Origin: Bullera alba
Taxonomy: Eukaryota; Basidiomycota; Tremellomycetes; Tremellales; Bulleraceae
Length of the DNA stretch: 64,000 nucleotides
Direction: 5' to 3'
Assembly: GCA_001600095.1 (NCBI GenBank)
Contig: BCIX01000007.1
Span: 868,001-932,000 of the forward strand
Under the pieces are notes generated by a model, which did no database searches, had not been told where the DNA came from, and saw only the letters and a program-made list of their open reading frames with translations. Positions 48,221 to 60,240 of the stretch are shown here, in pieces; positions within the stretch are counted from its first letter, which is position 1, and the number at the start of each line of letters is the position of its first letter. Position numbers and translations under genes: made by a program.

Positions 48221-51114
48221 ATGTCCGACGAGCCACAACCTCAGTCCATCCCTCCACCCGCCTCCGACTCGGTTTCGCTACCCGTCGACCCCCCTGCTGC
48301 ACCTCTGAAACCACTGCTGAACCCTCTGCAGACGAATGACACGCCACAGGGATCGACTATCGCGGAACCACCTAGGAGTCCGAACCCTCTCAACACGGCA
48401 ACGGACGAACGAGGCAACAATGCCGAGTTGGACCTTCCAAGTGCCAGCGGTAGTGTAGTCGGACCAGGAGATGTAGGATCGGAAACGACTCCAGTGGCGG
48501 AGGCTTCGACAGTCCCTGTGGCATCAGTCGTGCCGGAGACAGCAGAAACTTCCTCCGAAGTTCCCGCACCCGTCGCGGACACGACACAACCTCCCTTGCC
48601 AAAGGATGCCACGCCGCCACCACCCCCAGAGCCAAAGGACGAAGTACCCCCAGTCCTCCCACCAAACGCTATTCCATCAGCTGTTCCTACTCCTTCAGTC
48701 ATCACCGTGGAGGATCCTCTAGCAGCGGCTGCTGTCCCCCCGCCTTCGGGTCAAACGCCAGCACCCTCTTCTCAGCCCGGACCCACATCCTCGGATCAAG
48801 TCGATGCAGGTCTGACTGCCACGCCGGGAACGGTACATACGAACGGAGGTGTCCATTCAGATGCCATGGATGTGGATGCAGCAGGAGAGGACGAGGAGGT
48901 CGAGCCACAGGGGTTGAGCGGAAGTGCTTCGACGAGCAGCCTGAAGCGCTCGGGTGAGGAGCTGAATGGAGTGGAGCCAAAGAGGATCAAGGAGGATTCA
49001 AAGCCAGCACAGCTCCCCGATCCATCTCTACAAGCCGCTGCCCCAGCTCCACCTCCGACACCCGCTCAACCAGTTCCAGCTCAACCTCAAGTCGCCATCG
49101 ACCCCAACGCCCCTCCACCCCCTTGGCTTACATACACCCCTCCAGCGCCTCAACCTTCTGGCCCTTCCACCCCATTGACCGCGACGCAACATCGACATCT
49201 GCTGTCTTCTGTCCGAGCTCTCAAGAAGAACAAGGAGGCGATCAACTTCCTCCTTCCCGTAGACGTGGTCCGATTCGGCATTCCACACTACGCAAACATT
49301 ATCGACAAGCCAATGGATCTCGGCACAGTGGAACAGAAGCTCATTGTCAGCGATCCACGCGGACCTCCCAAGGATAAGAGCAAGATGAAGTCCTGGGATC
49401 CTAGCAAGGGCTCGTACGGCAGTGTCAGCGAGGTTGTCCAGGATGTGAGGCAGATTTGGGAGAACACGAGGAAGTTCAACGGTCCGGATCACCTCGTGAC
49501 CCAACAGGCCAAGAAGCTGGAAGAGGTGTTTGAGAAGATGGTAAAGAACATCCCTGCAGAGGTGAGCATTATCAACACTGATTCAGATCGGTACTGACCC
49601 CGATAGCCACTCGCACCTCCCACTGCCCCTATTGCCACGCCCTCGCCTGCACCCGTCGCTGGACCCTCGAGTACTTCAGCCAGACGAGCTTCGATTTCGC
49701 AACCACCCGTGATCAGGCGAACGTCCGATGGTACCGACACCCGACCCAAGCGGGAGATTCACCCACCCCCCTCGAAAGACCTCGCGTACGCCGACGTGCC
49801 CGGCGGTGGTCGAAAGCCAAAGAGGAGAAACGACCCACAGCTACAATGGGTCGCGAGGACGATCAAGAATTTCGAGCAGACCCAGAAACACTACAGCGTC
49901 ATTGCACCTTTCCTCTATCCCGTAGAAGACATTATTGCCTCGTTGCCACATTACTCGCAAATCGTGAAAAAGCCGATCGACATGCTGCACATCAAGCGCA
50001 AGCTCGAAGAGGGGGACTACGACGAGGTCGCCCAGGTTGACCAGGATGTCAAGTTGATGATCAAGAATGCTCTAGTGTTCAACCAGCCTGGCGAGCCGGT
50101 CCACGACGCTGCCACGCAGTTCAAACAGCTCTGGGAGGAGAAATGGAGGACTCTGCCGGCAAAGCAGGAGGCCAGGGACACGAGCGAGGATCCCCTGGGA
50201 GACGAGTACTTTGACGAGTCGGACGGTGAAGATTGTAAGTCGAGCGGATCCAACGACTCCAGAATCGCATGCTGACAACGCCCAGCTGCGAGGATACAAA
50301 AAGTCAAGAATCAGATTGCCGACTTGCAATCTCAGCTCGCCGACCTGGAAGCGAAACAGGCCAAGAAACGCGCCGCCGCCAAGAGTCGAAAGTCGAAACC
50401 ACCCAAGGGCGCCAGGAAGCAGTCGATGCAGAAGATGTCTCCTGGCCTGAATGGCAATGGAAATGGCAGCGGGCCAAAGAAGGGCCGCAAGTCGAAAGAC
50501 TACAGAGAGGACGATGGCGACGAGAGCGAGGAGGATTCGGGAACGGTCACGCTTTCGCAAAAGCAGGAGCTGGCGGAGAAGATCCAATTGGCGGATGGCG
50601 AAACGCTCAACAAGGCCATTGAGATCATCACCACAACGACATCCCTCGGAGCGGTGAGTACAGCTCGGGCCGTGGTCACGCCTTTTCTCCTTGATCACAT
50701 ATCCATCTCCATCCTTACATCTGCCAATGGCACCTTTCTACGTCCTCGTACCTGCCCTACATCGTTCTTACACCCCATTCCCACTCTCTTTCCTTGACGT
50801 TCGTTGTTCGTCGCTGACCCACACTCTAGAAGGACGAAGAGATCGAGCTCGATATCGACTCGCTACCCCCTCGCACCATCCAGAAGCTCTACACCCTGGT
50901 CTGTCGCGGCGGCCGCAAGTCTGGCTCCGGCAAGGCCCGTAAAACCGGCAAGAAGCAGGGCGGCTCTAGGAGGCGGGTCAACGAGGAAGAGGAGGCGAAG
51001 AGGATCCAACAGATGCAAGCCCAACTGGAGAGCTTTGGCGGTCGACCCTCTGGTCCGGGATACGATGGCGAGGATAGCGATAGCTCGGAGGAGGAGTCCA
51101 GCGATGAGGACTAG
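48221..51114 (+). CDS. BDF1: BET-family double-bromodomain protein (Bdf1)
   Basis: Four exons (48221-49561, 49607-50234, 50286-50653, 50830-51114), 873 residues. A Pro/Ser/Thr-rich disordered N-terminus (~300) carries a KRIKED patch. Bromodomain 1 (~325-447) includes DVVRFGIPHYANIIDKPMDL, a ~25-residue Lys/Ser/Gly insert, and NTRKFNGPDHLV with the acetyl-lysine-binding Asn. Bromodomain 2 (~510-625) has APFLYPVEDIIASLPHYSQI, KKPIDMLHIKRKL and NALVFNQPGEPV with its Asn. A basic Lys-rich segment precedes the ET domain (~730-800: LSQKQELAEKIQLADGETL to LDIDSLPPRTIQKLYTLV). The end is acidic and Ser-rich. BET proteins bind acetylated histone H4 and recruit TFIID or remodelers to active promoters. 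Confidence 0.94.
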
Positions 51115-52568
51115 GCGAGTGCATATCGGTCTCGGAGAGACGTGGGCAGAGGAGTGGGATCGAGCGACGCCCAGTGTCCCGCGAAGAGAAGAAGAGAAGA
51201 AGGAAAGAAGTAATTCAATGTTGAGATGTAGAGTCGTAGAGGCCAACGCGTACTCGAGAAGTGGTCTGATGATACACGTACAGTGCTCGTCATGTCGACC
51301 TCTCGTCCGTATGTAGACACTAGATGCATGTGACAAGTGATCTATGTACCGTATGAGCAGTCAGCGCTGCAGTGGAGTAGATGCTCGTCGACGATGGAGT
51401 CAATGGGGCTAGCGCCGAGATGTCGAGCCGGACAGGAGCATATCAATAGCGGCTTAGGTCACCAACGGTCTAGTCAGTGCATTCATTGGCGTCAAGTCCA
51501 TGACAGTGTTGACCACGATAGTTGGTATGGACTGCTTCAGGGCATTCAGGTCTCTCGAGGAGAAGGACGCTCGAGACAACTGACAAGTCAGCCTGAGGCA
51601 TCCAACATACTAGTCTCGCGGAGCGAGCAATACCGAGTCGTACAGGCGGAGTGCCGAGTCATCACCAGATGCATGGAGGTACACACCCGCCCCTCCTGTT
51701 CAATACACAATGCTACTACACCCCAGCAACCCCCTTTCTTCTCGTTGCACACAGACAGGAATTCGCCAATCTGGATGCAACGGCAAGAAAGGCGGTTGCT
51801 CTGGCCTACGGCAGAGGCTTCCTTGACCAAGACAGGCCGGATACATCGACCTAGAGAGGCAGAGGAAAAGGACCAAAAATCTTGCTGTTGACCTCAGTGG
51901 CATGCGACTTGAGCTCAGGGCGGATCTGATCGATGCGTACGAGATCGTAGGGTTTGTTGACCAGGTAGGGGGAAAGTCCGGCGCGCAGCGTATTGTGTGC
52001 AGGGCGGTCGTGCTTGAGCTCTTGTCCCACCGCGGATCGGCGGATCACCTAGCAACTTCCTGTACCAGGCTACCAACAGATTTGGAATCAGAACCTAGGG
52101 CACTGGATATCGATTGGGTCGCGGTACTCCTCTCCATCCTGACGTCGCTTGTGGCATCTACTGTCTGCTCGAGTGCGATAGGTCGTCCCGGCGGCTTGAA
52201 AGGAACCGTTGAGTGATACGTCAACCGTGTTGCATGATCCCGAGGGTCATCAATCCAGCTCTCCTGCCGCCCTGCGCTCGGAGACCGTGTGGCTGTGGGA
52301 GCGGCTGGCGCATTGGCGAGGAGGACGAGATGGGCCAGCGCGGGACTCTGGACGATTGGTGAGAACCTGCTGAAGACACAGGTGAAGATGTGGGAGAAGT
52401 CGGCACCGGGACGGAAAGCCAGTTGAAACTCAAAACGTAGGATATAACCGTCGTCGAAGGTCGGCGAGAATTGGATCGGGCAACCATAGGCCTAGCTGGC
52501 AGACTCTCAAGGTGAGGATCGGCACAGGAGTCTCCTTCGCCGTTGCCGTTTCCCTTCAGCAGGCCAGG
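51115..52568. other. Gene-poor stretch
   Basis: Start of a 9.3-kb island. An open frame of 184 codons at 51337-51891 (+) has no recognisable domain, odd composition and no matching exon; I do not call it. AGATTTGGAATCAGAACCTAG near 52079 is an outlying partial copy of the repeat that starts at 52569. Confidence 0.35.
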
Positions 52569-52915
52569 TTTACCTACAGATTTGGAATCAGAGCACCTAG
52601 AGAGCTGAAGTCCGGGAGTCGGGCCGAGCTAGCAGATCGTCAATCCGTGAGACCAAGACCTCCCGCCTCCTCGATCTTTGCCATTTTCCTCCACTTAGAA
52701 GAACCAATTACCTATGGATCTAGAAGCGGAGGACCTAGAGAGCTGAAGCCCGTGAGTCGGGCCAAGCTAGCAGATCCTCAATCCGTGAGAACAGGTCCAC
52801 CAGCCTCCGTTGCCCTTGTCATATGCCTCGGCGACTTTCGTCAGTTTACCTACAGATTTGGAATCAGAGTACCTAGAGAGCTGAAGCCCAGGAGTCGGAT
52901 GATCGGGTTCGCCAT
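52569..52915 (+). repeat. Tandem repeat, about 137-bp unit, 2.5 copies
   Basis: Units begin at about 52569, 52708 and 52843. Each starts TTACCTA(C/T)(A/G)GAT and continues with ACCTAGAGAGCTGAAG, a GAGTCGG word and, in the first two, AGCTAGCAGATC.TCAATCC. The copies have drifted and encode no shared frame. Confidence 0.75.
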
Positions 52916-53617
52916 TTGGGTGTGATCGCCCATCCGTACCAACTCATACCGACCAGTCAAACGTCGTCGATCGAGAAGGCGATACCTCGTCGATATGGCT
53001 GAGTCCATGTCCGGCAGAGCTCGGCTTCGGTATTAGCGCCCAGCCGTCCACGAACACATATAGCCCAACTCCAGCCAAGCCGACGCTGCTCGCGAGTTGA
53101 CTGGAAATGAGCGTCCAATATACGTCGGCTGAGGCGAAGTGAAAGACAGTACGTGGGGGATGGGGATTCGGACGACCTGGAGGCGTAGCGAGCTTGGCCA
53201 GAGACCAGTACGGAATTCGCAGGGCGTTTCGTGATGTTCTCGTGCCGTCAGAGCCGTCCCAGCATGGCGTGTTTACGAGTCGTGGTGTAGCGGCTGTACT
53301 GGCGCTTGACCGCTCGGCTTGAACGCGCCAACCATATAGATTATGGGAGAAGGGTTTGATCCCCGAGCGCAAGGCCAGGCTCCGGTTCGCTGGGTGTGTA
53401 TGCGAAGCTTGCAGGGTACGGCACAAGCCACCTGTGCAGCTGACGAGTTGACTTGGTTCGGACTGACCACCCGAGATTGAGGGTCGAAGTCCACAGGTCA
53501 CCGGAATCGGATTTTGCGTGGAGCAGCGACAGGAGGTTGCAACGGCGGAATCCCATGGGGAAGGGTCGACGGAAGGTTGGTGAATCCCGGGGCCGGGCTT
53601 GAGGTATCAGGAAAACC
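52916..53617. other. Gene-poor stretch
   Basis: A minus frame of 185 codons (52944-53501) has no internal ATG usable as a start and no known domain. A tRNA-like GGGTTTGATCCCC word at 53354 was examined and not supported. Confidence 0.3.
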
Positions 53618-54106
53618 CTACCCCGGAGCCAAAGTGCTGATATTCGGCTTAAGCGTCTCCTCTATCAGCTCCAACAGAAACTCCATCGTCTTGGTGTGAA
53701 TGATCGAAGGGAGTAGCAGATAGGCCAGGCTGCAGCGCAAAACTAGCAGGCTGATTCTGCTGATCGATCGTTGCGGGGTCGAGGGGTCCGCCTCTTCGTG
53801 CTCGCTTTCGCTTACGAGGTCCGTATTACAGGTGACAAATGCATAGTTTCCAAGAGAGGATCGGAGAGGATCCCAGCAGAGGTAGTCGTCGACCTGGTTG
53901 TGTTCACCAATGTTACCGTCACCGTCTTTGCTGAGGGTTGTCGTCTCGTACCCTTCGGGAACTGCCGTGCTGCCCGTTTGCACAGCTTTAAGCGCGTTGA
54001 GTCGGTTGATGAATGCACCGAGATATAGCGTTTGAAAGTGTTCCGGGCAAACGTGATCCTGGTTGTACAAGATGCAGTATGCCGCCGTGACACCTGGTAC
54101 TTCCAT
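53618..54106 (-). CDS. Orphan open frame, possible gene remnant
   Basis: 162 codons plus stop from an ATG at 54106; the frame stays open upstream to about 54300. It reads VTAAYCILYNQDHVCPEHFQ, then LYLGAFINRLNALKAV, an acidic middle, and a hydrophobic stretch LLVLRCSLAYLLLP near the end. An acidic frame at 54320-54425 (minus; GDEEDGEDSDSEQPSD) could be an upstream exon. No known family is recognised. In this decayed neighbourhood it may be a pseudogene or a lineage-specific gene. Confidence 0.25.
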   Translation of the reverse strand: MEVPGVTAAYCILYNQDHVCPEHFQTLYLGAFINRLNALKAVQTGSTAVPEGYETTTLSKDGDGNIGEHNQVDDYLCWDPLRSSLGNYAFVTCNTDLVSESEHEEADPSTPQRSISRISLLVLRCSLAYLLLPSIIHTKTMEFLLELIEETLKPNISTLAPG

Positions 54107-54989
54107 CTCGGCTCCCACTCTTTGGTTTCGGGTGATGGAACTGAACTCGACTGATACGTATCGAAGGTCGGATAGCGGGTCATCGATGACTTGGAGTGGT
54201 CGAGATCCACGGCTCTTTCGATTACCCTCGTGATTGGCACACGGACACGTCGCCTGGCTGAGCTCCTTCCCCGTCGATCGTGTCCAAGCCCACCTCCCTT
54301 AGCTCTCTTTGTTCAACTCTACCTGCTTCGCTGCTGCATCTTCATTCTCTTCCTAGCTTCCACATCGCTCGGTTGCTCCGAGTCCGAATCCTCCCCGTCC
54401 TCCTCGTCTCCCGATGTTTCTCCCTCAGGTCATCGACCCAAGTCATGTCGACCGGGTCGAAACTTGTGCCTTCTTCATCATGCGTCAAATCCACTGGATC
54501 ATCCACGTTACCGCTCCCTGTGTATCCTGGTGCCGTACTAACACCATCTGAGCGGCCGCTCACTGGCTTGTTGCCGTCCCACGCCGCTTTCGTCCGTGAA
54601 AACCACCTACGTCCATCTCGGCTGGGAATGTCACGTGGGTCGTTGATAGTTGGCAATTCGGAGAGTCGGCATTAGGTATGGCAGTAGGTCGGAACCATGT
54701 TCCGGTAGATTGGAAGTAGGTCATGATGGAGATGGTGAGGGGTTGCTGGATCGAAGTCCGCCATAAACCAATGTAGGCGTGGTGGGAGGTAGTTAGCGGG
54801 TCAATATCGGGGCGACGTTGCAAGATAGATCACCTGGCGACGGGAGTGGAAGGCGAGTCGAGTTCGCATTGCGGGATGAGAGTGTTCGAGACTGAGCGAG
54901 TCCATTTGGTAAGGAATGGATCGACGGTGAGGTGGGCATAACATCTCGTCCCTCTCTTGCTGAATGGTTGAAAGACTTTGCCGGAGCCC
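54107..54989. other. Gene-poor stretch
   Basis: Only short frames; one acidic minus-strand stretch (54320-54425) may belong with the orphan frame. Nothing else supported. Confidence 0.3.
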
Positions 54990-55315
54990 TTGGCCGTATT
55001 GGGGGATACCGACATGCAGAACGTGACACAGCGTTTCGTGGTACACTGTAGCCTAGTACATGTGGGTTTGCTCGATTGCTCGAAAAAACGCAGGCTTTGG
55101 CGGATCGGGGTCCTTCTCCACGTGAGTCGAGGGATGTCGATCCAGGTTGTGTTTGGCCAGATTGGGAGGTAATGGCATGGAAAACCTGACACAGCGTTTC
55201 GTGGTACACTGTAGCCTAGTACATGTGGGTGCGCTCGAAAGGACACAGTCTCTGGCGGGTCGGGATCTTTGGTCGAGAGAGCTGAAGGTGACTCGGGTCG
55301 TCCTTGATCTTAGTA
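54990..55315 (+). repeat. Direct tandem repeat, 163-bp period, two copies
   Basis: TGACACAGCGTTTCGTGGTA followed by CACTGTAGCCTAGTACATGT occurs at 55024 and 55187. The flanking sequence, TTGGCC.(G/T)ATTGGG upstream and GGCGG(A/G)TCGGG downstream, also matches. The central ~45 bp are identical, so the duplication is relatively young. Confidence 0.8.
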
Positions 55316-56258
55316 GGGGACTGATCGCGCGTATGGCAGGTCCAGCTGCAGGTCCATGATGGCTAGCATCTCTCGCTGGAGGTCCGCAGGATCTAGTCTA
55401 GGATATATAAGGACACCTGGCGAGGTTGTTGTTTTGACTACTGGTGTTGTGGGTATGTGGCGTCGAACGACCGGGGCAGCTGGTCGTACTGTAGCCTGGC
55501 CCGTTTGCTCAAACGTGGAGAAGGTGCCGAGGTGGTGGAGTCGGCTCCAAGATAGTCATTCCCTTGGAGAGGAACGAGATGGGTTGGCGGCATTGGCGTA
55601 CCCGTCGGATTGGGCACGTCGGGTGCTGACGGGCATCGTGGGTGACAGCCTTGTAACCTACGTAAGAGCGATCCTAGATACTAGGTCAGGCGAGATCGAA
55701 CAACGCGGGCCCGGATAGGTCAAATGTTTCGGGGTGCTCCGGCGAAGGAGGGAAGGCGAGATCGAGTTGAAGTCCTTCCTCTCAGCAGATGCCTCGCAAC
55801 AACAGAACCAAAGTCGTTAAAGGTTCGGCGAGACTGCGGTTGTGACCTGAACCCGAGCCGGAGTGACTTGAGTCATCACAAGACGTGATGAAATGCCACC
55901 CGTAGCATACCGCAAGGATGGACAAGAGACCGAAAGTCATGAAGCCTTAGCGAACAAAGCAAGGGAGACTATGCGTGGCCTAGTCGTATGGAGTAGCACC
56001 ATGACGTTGTACAGTCGATAGACCAACTAAAAGCACCGGTCGGGTCATATGCCATGCGCTCGTGACCCAAAGAGCGTAAGCACCAAGTCGGGCCATGGGG
56101 CATGCGAAGTGCAGGCGATGCGGGAGGATCCTGGGAGTATCGCAGGCGCCCTCGATCACGTGCGGTTCTCCTTCTGGTCGCCCATATGTCTGTTCTCTGA
56201 CCTGGATCGTCGGATGCCTTGAGTCCGCCTTCCTCTTTTGCGACATCTCCGTACCTGT
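55316..56258. other. Gene-poor stretch
   Basis: A 120-codon plus frame (55356-55718) begins with ATG but has no recognisable domain. Nothing else supported. Confidence 0.3.
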
Positions 56259-57464
56259 TTATTCTTCCACCGTTTTGGCACTGGTTGCGCTCCTCCTCGT
56301 CGACTTGGTCGCCATGGCATTCGCCTTAGGGTTTGGCTTTGGCTTTGCCTTAGGATTTGCCTTCTTCCTCGCTTTTGCCTTCGCTGCCGCCTTCTCCTCC
56401 CAATCCAATTGACTTCCCGATCCCAGACTTTCGTGAACTCTCACTCCGATCCCGGCGCTCGACCGCGTTACTTGGAGAGATACTGTTTGGCTTCGTATCG
56501 GAACAAGTCGAATCCGGTCGAAGGAGGCGTCTGGTTTCCGTATGACGAAGCAATGGTGTTGCGTGGTAGCCGAGGGGTCTTCAGAGTCTGTTCCCGTGCA
56601 ATCGGTGACCTCGGCTTCGATTGTGGACTCGAATTCCAGCATCCGCGTGCCTCTCACTCCTCGCGCAGCCCAGTCCCGCTGTCTTTCCTAAAGTCCCAGT
56701 GGGTCCTGTCCTCTGCCCTTGCCCAGTTGAAACCTAAGCGTGCTAGATTCCCTGACGAATCGCTCTCAGAGAACAGGATGATTGAGAGGTGGCTTCTGGA
56801 AAGGCGTCGTCCCGGTGATGGCGAACGAGGCGAATGAGACTCCAATCCGGAAACCAGAAATTGTGCTCTAGGAACGTGAAGGCCAGGTAGCCGATAAGGT
56901 CCGGGAATGAGGACCCGGAACCGAATCCAATGTAATGACTGGAAACAGACCGAGAGCGTGTGCTGTGAAAGCCCAGCAAGTGGTTGCGGACCTTCCAGAC
57001 CCGCTGAATGTTGTCGGGGTCGTTGTCGTAGTAGCCCTGGTTTTGCAGGTAGTGCGGAGCGAGTTGAGGAATAGTTTTGCATCTTGAACGCCGTCGAATG
57101 AAACGTTCTGCAGGGGAATGAATGGCAACTTTGGTTTAGAGGTAGTGACTGGTTTGTCAACTTGGGCGGCATTTTTGCTCAACAGCGAGGAGAACTGAGT
57201 TTGCATGTTCGCCATTTGTTGCATGAGGGCTCTGATGGTCTCGGAGTCGGTGGGCGGTAGTGGTGGTGGTGGTGGTGGTGGCGGTGGTGATGGTGGCGCT
57301 GGTGGTGCTGGCGGGGTCGGTGTAGGTGTTTCCCCGTTGGTGTGTCCCGGGGTTGGACCCGCACCGGCGGCGGAGCGTTGGCTCATGTCCGAAGTGTGAT
57401 TGTCTGGTTGTTCGTGTAGAAATCTATGCGATTGTCGTGGTGGCATAAACTGGGGTTGTTGCAA
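56259..57464 (-). mobile_element. Broken LTR-retrotransposon gag remnant
   Basis: Minus-strand frame from 57464: Gln/Pro/His-rich N-terminus, a run of proline codons, a helix ETIRALMQQMANMQTQFSSL, then a capsid-type start with a FDG.QDAKLFLNSL core. The reading then slips by one frame near 57055 (next segment YLQNQGYY..RVW), with later stops. Still further down a Lys/Ala/Pro-rich frame (56259-56400) may be the gag tail. The FDG..DAK.FL pattern is that of Ty3/Gypsy gag. No protease, reverse transcriptase or LTR pair was found nearby. Confidence 0.5.
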
Positions 57465-60240
57465 GTCGGCACAGGTGGAACCGGAAGACGGATTGAAACC
57501 GCTATCATGCTACGGGTGCAAGTGATGTGTCTTGGGGTTACAGTGACAGCATGTGGCCGGATGGAGTAGCCTTGGTGCAAACGCCAGGCAAAGCCATGGG
57601 AGGCGACGATCGACACTGTTGGCAACAGCGCGACAACCCGATACGAGACGAGATGCTCCGTGCAGATCCCAAGGGGTTGCAAGTGGATGTGGTACGAGCG
57701 ATCTCCGACAGTTTGTGGCGAGATATAGCCTTGTTGAACTGTATATTGCGGGTCTGTGTTCTGGCGGCGTGAAGAGGTACTTGGACTCCGTGGGTCGAAT
57801 TCCATCTTGTGGGTACGTGTCGAGTCCAGGGAGTGGCTTTTTGGGAGCGAAAGGGAGGCCGTACAATGGGTGTTGGCATGCGAGAACAGTCGGTGGAGAT
57901 TCCCGGCGTTCATAAAGGTCAGGTCGAGTTCCAGCGGGTGATCAAGGGCTGAAGTTCTGATTCGGAATGACCCCTCCAGAACTCCGTCGAGGTACGATCG
58001 ATCGGGCCGTTGTGTGGCTCTGGTCCAGCCCAGAGGGTAAAGTGATACTGGCTGATGCAAGACAATACTTGGGGAGATCCCTGGAGTTCCCGCCGCTTCC
58101 CGCCGCTGCGCTTCGTTCGAAGTTTGAATGGCGGTCGCAGAAGGTGCAGACGATTACGGTTGGTGTGTCACTTGCGACCTGATCCGTTGAAACCCTCTAC
58201 AGCCCTCGCTCGGGATTGCCGCTGGTGCAGGTATCCAACACTGACGACGGCTCGAAATGAGCTCCATTCTCTGACATAGTAGACCAGCGTGCCGGGACGG
58301 GTTGTGATATCTCGGAGGTGGACGCTGATCGTGGGTGCGGAGCGGCACTTGGCGTAATGTCGCAGCGCGAGGCAGCTGGTTTGAGATTCATACGCGGGAG
58401 GTCCAATATTACCTAGACTATGGCCACTGAGGTATCCATAGAGTTGGCCCAGACCGGTAGGAAAAACCGCGTACCACGTCCACGAAAGGATCGGACCACC
58501 ACAGGGCTAATAGCTCAGCTACAGCCTTTCGAGATCGTCCGTGAACAATCCAGGCATGGGTAGTCCAGTGAATCCTGTGCTCCCCCCGCGGATCCCATTG
58601 TGCCGGAGGTCGAAAGCCGCACTGTTAAGGATTACCAAGGAACAACCAGGGACCGGGAAAGAGAAAGTTCACTTACCGTGTGTTCATTGAGGCCGTCTTA
58701 TGATGTCGAATAGTCCGCTGTCTACCGCCGGCAACTGGTGACATGGGGCCTGAGGCATCGGCATCGGCGGCATGTGAGTTGCGCTCCATCGAGCAGAAAT
58801 GGCAGAGACGATCTCTCGAGTTGCGAGTTGGTTGCGATTCAGACTTTGTCAAAGTGGACAGAGACGAGCGGCAATTCAAGGCAAGGCGACTGAGCTGGCT
58901 CATTATCAGGCAGCCTACAGAGTCAGCCTGATAAATCGATACTGCCTGTCTTCCTCGTGCAGCCGGTGCAGCGGCCAGCCCGGCTGCCCAGATACCAGCA
59001 GATACCTCGTAGCCTTGCACTGTGTTCACCTGGCGATGTCAATTGGAGTCTTGAGACACAATCTGGCTTCCAGACTCGAGCTCGCCTCAGGACTCGCATC
59101 AACCGTGCGCGTGGACATGGATCATACTGTCAGCAACGAGCTGAGGCGGCACGATTACCATCCGGCTAAGCCTGCAAAGTCGGGTATCCTGTACGATGCA
59201 GTATGATCTGCAATGGTCCAGGCAGGCCGTCGATCCGAGCGATTTGGTAAGCATCCACCCCTATCTCCAATCTAAGGCGGACTCGCTAGCAGTCAACACA
59301 AAGCGATGGGACTATCTGGCATCCAACACACGGGTCTCGGATCCGCACATCCAGTAACTCGGTCTCGACCACACTTGCTTGTTCCAATTCGTCTCATTCA
59401 GCGTCCCGGAACAGCGGATAGGTCTCCGCCTTCCGGTGGCTGGGTCAACGACCCCGTATGGCCAGACGCTGATCGTTTGATGGCCTTGGCCAGACAGGGC
59501 CAGACGCTAAGTTGATGAAACGGATCATTCAGCATACGCTCGACAGCCGACGCCTTCCCGAATCTCCGTTCCAGTCAACAGCGACTCCGTCATCCAACAC
59601 AATACGACTCACGCATCGAACGACTCGCTCCGCGACCTCCCCGAGTGGATGTTTCATGGCGCGACACCACCACATGCATCTTGCATACCCCTTACCAGCG
59701 CGTCGCCAAGTGAATTAACTGGACGGGAAATTCCGATCTCGACTGCGGATGAAATCACATATTGCGATGGTATGATAATGATCATGCGGATCTGATTGCT
59801 GGATTGCGATATGGCCCAGGGAGTGATTCGCGACCGTGACTCGGATGAAGTCAGTGAGTACAGGTGATACGAAGACGCGGGCGCGTTGAATGTGTGGAGG
59901 CGCCAGGCGCAAACCTCGAACGTTACTGCTGAACGACTTGGAGGGAAGGTTATGAGCAGGTCTGTACAGGCCAAGCCGCAGGCAGGGATGGCGAAACAGA
60001 GTAAGGGGTCCCACTACACTTTGACCAAGTCAACCAAACCAGTCAACAATCCACTCGACTGACCCCGCAACCAATCTCCACTGAAGAACCACAACCGCCC
60101 GCCAGCTAAGACGGTGTTATTGTCGATGTTTGTGAACGCCGCCGGGTCATGTTTGCATAGATGGGATGTTTGACAAGATCTCTGTTGGTCGCCAAGGCGA
60201 AGTAGACGGTCTCGAGGATGGAGAGGGATGTCCTTGACAT
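57465..60240. other. Gene-poor stretch, possibly more transposon debris
   Basis: 2.8 kb with only unconvincing frames, such as a 225-codon minus frame at 57383-58060 directly upstream of the gag relic. Short repeated words (GGCCAGACGCT at 59463 and 59500; CATCCAACACA at 59320 and 59591) hint at old duplications. No gene supported. Confidence 0.35.

Noticed and set aside
51337..51891. 184-codon plus-strand open frame
   Set aside because: Composition unlike the window's real genes, no recognisable motif and no splice-supported extension.
53281..53400. tRNA-like sequence with a B-box-like GGGTTTGATCCCC and a possible 7-bp acceptor stem
   Set aside because: The anticodon stem closes on a 5-base loop, the D arm is wrong and no A box fits; not a credible tRNA.
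52944..53501. 185-codon minus-strand open frame
   Set aside because: No usable ATG, no domain, no partner exon, and it lies in decayed DNA.
57383..58060. 225-codon minus-strand frame upstream of the gag relic
   Set aside because: No recognisable domain; it may simply be untranslated transposon sequence.
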